From Carya illinoinensis (Eukaryota > Streptophyta > Magnoliopsida > Fagales > Juglandaceae): a stretch of DNA of 64,000 nt. Each line of letters begins with the position of its first letter. The stretch's first letter is position 1. Below are positions 62,691-64,000 of this stretch, one piece after another. The notes beneath the pieces are model-generated. The model was not told where the DNA came from, did not search any database, and saw only the letters and a list, made by a program, of their open reading frames with translations. The DNA is taken from assembly GCF_018687715.1 (NCBI RefSeq), contig NC_056761.1:13061001-13125000 (forward strand). Reading direction: 5' to 3'. A program made the position numbers and the translations under genes.

Positions 62691-63405
62691 TGGTTGTGGG
62701 GAAAAAATCACCCACTAAAACTTCGACACATTTCCTAAAGGTATTTCTCATGGCAAAACTTTTTTGCCTAGGAGTGTTGTTTTGTGGGGAAAAAAAAATG
62801 TTAATTTCTCAGGCAATATATTAAGGTTTTTTCCACGGCACTTAATTCATGGAAATTAAGTAATTCCCACTGTCACAATCATGGGTAATCAACAAATATA
62901 TGAATGGAGCAGGGCTTATTTGCCACAAAACAACTCGTGGGTAATAATTATCCCCACAAAATTCATTTGTCACTGTTGGCCCTTTACCCACGAATTTTTA
63001 AGGCAGATGTGCTTCATTACCCACGAGTACCACTTATGGGAATAATACCGTTGCACAAGGGTAGCACTGGTGGGAATTACTCCATTGCCTATGACTTGTA
63101 TTGTTGGGAATTATACCTTTTCCCACGGGTTAATTTAGTGGCATTATCTGTTTTACCCATGATATTGATCAGAATTTTATTGCCTTTTGCGATGAAGTGT
63201 AAAGTTTTTAACCACGGAACATTCCGTGGTTAAAAACGTTTAGTCCCCACCAATTAGAGTTATCATGGGAAATAGAAGCATTTGCGGCGAATTATACGCC
63301 ACGAGACTCCCACGGGCAGAACTTGTGGGAAAAAGAATATTCCCGCCAAAACCTAGCTTTTTGGCACGAAAACCCCCCCGGGGAACCTTAATATTTCTTG
63401 TAGTG
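62691..63405 (+). repeat. Right subterminal repeat region of the CACTA element
   Basis: Short degenerate words in both orientations recur many times: CCCACGA, TTCCCAC, CACGGG, CGTGGG and ACCACTTATGGG-type words. A perfect near-palindrome occurs at 63204-63237 (GTTTTTAACCACGGAA / TTCCGTGGTTAAAAAC, two-base spacer). The left end has fewer such words (CCACGAATTGG, CCACTGGTGGG). Such arrays are the typical binding sites of the accessory En/Spm protein (established for the family); site identity here is inferred. Confidence 0.65.
63392..63405 (-). repeat. Right terminal inverted repeat of the CACTA element
   Basis: TATTTCTTGTAGTG is the exact complement of the left terminus and is followed by the target duplication TAC. 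Confidence 0.95.
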
Positions 63406-63408
63406 TAC

Positions 63409-63453
63409 CGACTTTGGGATATGAATGGCATACGGTAAATGGATCGGTACACT
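63409..63453 (-). mobile_element. Upstream remainder of the LINE split by the CACTA element
   Basis: The minus strand encodes VPIHLPYAIHIPKSV and then continues across the CACTA insertion into IDSLHRC at 43890 and below. Its 5' end abuts duplication copy B, so the LINE was 5'-truncated. Confidence 0.6.
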
Positions 63454-64000
63454 AGATAGAGATATGCATACCATAGCGGCAGTCCACTCAATTTGGAGGG
63501 GAAGAAACATATCTAGGAATCTTACATAATAGGATAGCTATGCAAGTGTACAAAGTGTTCAATGTTCTATATTCAGGTGTCATATTTCTTTGTTTTCTTT
63601 TACAAAAATTATATATAAAGTCAATTTTATATAGTCTTTGCACACTTAACTAATGTCATTGACTAAAACAGATTTTATATTTAAAAAAATGATCCATTTA
63701 ATCATATCAATAGAGCACTCAAAGAATATTACTGTATTAAGCATTAGTCTGTTTTTTTTTTTTTTTTTTTGGTTCTCCGCCTATATATCAACGCTCTATC
63801 TAGTACACGTACCGTCAGTACCACAAAATTCTCACTTTGTCACATTAGCCACGTGCTTGCAGTAGCTTAGGTCTACAAGGATATTACGTCACTGCATACA
63901 ACAGCTAGCTGATCTGATCTTCCACTTCAATTTTCTGTTTTTCCATAATCCACTTTTAGCTCATCTTCCTCCAACCAATTAAGGATATTGTGGAAAAGTA
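63454..64000. repeat. Segmental duplication, copy B (without the LINE)
   Basis: It matches copy A (40240-40360 joined to 42405-42925) with scattered substitutions and small gaps, and runs off the window. The CCACGTG word is kept. The position corresponding to the possible start codon of copy A (AAAGATGTCG) reads AAGGATATTG, so that ATG is absent here. A T-rich tract (63751-63770) stands where copy A has a T-rich and a G-rich tract. Confidence 0.8.

Larger units (their letters stand above)
43891..63405 (+). mobile_element. CACTA (En/Spm) DNA transposon, putatively autonomous
   Basis: A 19,515-base element with perfect 14-base terminal inverted repeats (CACTACAAGAAATA at the left, its complement at the right) and the target duplication TAC (43888-43890 and 63406-63408). 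It encodes an uninterrupted TNP2-type transposase and a second transposase_24-like gene, both on the plus strand. This is the two-gene plan of En/Spm elements. Removing the element plus one TAC makes the flanking LINE frame continuous (IPKSV then IDSLHRC). The subterminal 700 bases at the right are rich in TTCCCAC, CCCACGA and CACGGG words, the expected sites for an accessory protein. The large non-coding interior is annotated separately. Confidence 0.95.

Noticed and set aside
1..64000. tRNA, rRNA, CRISPR arrays, bacterial or viral genes
   Set aside because: None seen. All reverse transcriptase signals belong to copia elements or LINEs, and the sequence context is plant nuclear DNA.

Overview
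This is nuclear DNA of a dicot tree-type plant genome. It holds spliced genes with GT-AG introns, plant-type F-box/LRR genes, Ty1/copia and LTR elements with initiator-Met-tRNA primer sites, plant LINEs with a C-terminal RNase H, and CACTA (En/Spm) transposons. A short repeat near 6.63 kb (TTTGGATAGTGAGTTGA type) resembles repeats I associate with Fagales, especially Juglandaceae. That assignment is a recollection and was not tested. No tRNA, rRNA, CRISPR or bacterial feature was seen.

Layout. 0-6.9 kb: an ACCGG-rich repeat, then one apparently intact four-exon F-box/LRR/FBD gene on the minus strand (1930-4816) with a MITE-like insertion in its third intron. 6.9-8.5 kb: a decayed CACTA transposase fragment (minus). 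9-17.8 kb: a 3'-truncated copia element (minus) whose leader holds a 2.7 kb LTR-like insert, next to a LINE ORF1 fragment. 17.8-20.3 kb: a 5'-truncated copia element (plus). 21.4-26.9 kb: a nearly full-length but dead LINE (plus), followed by a putative LTR. 28.8-29.5 kb: an F-box/LRR pseudogene split by a LINE tail. 30.9-34.1 kb: an internally deleted copia element (minus) with both LTRs. 35.2-40.2 kb: two exons of what looks like a bromodomain GTE-type gene, with a structurally complete copia element (TSD CATAC) in the intron between them. 40.2-43 kb and 63.45-64 kb: two copies of a duplicated segment; copy A carries a LINE insertion for which copy B is the empty site. 43.4-63.45 kb: a LINE fragment split by a 19.5 kb CACTA element.

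The CACTA element (43891-63405) is the main item. It has matching 14-nt terminal inverted repeats beginning CACTACAAGAAAT, a TAC target duplication, an uninterrupted three-exon TNP2-type transposase (about 1169 aa) and a second six-exon gene resembling the Ptta/En/Spm transposase_24 family. The second gene may carry one single-base frameshift near its end. Deleting the element and one TAC restores an open LINE reading frame, so the insertion is recent relative to the LINE. Its large non-coding interior holds several perfect short inverted repeats and a tandem-repeat block.

The genes do not form a pathway. The window is a nested transposon landscape around one probably working F-box gene and several broken host genes. 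Relative ages can be read from the nesting: duplication, then LINE insertions, then the CACTA insertion.
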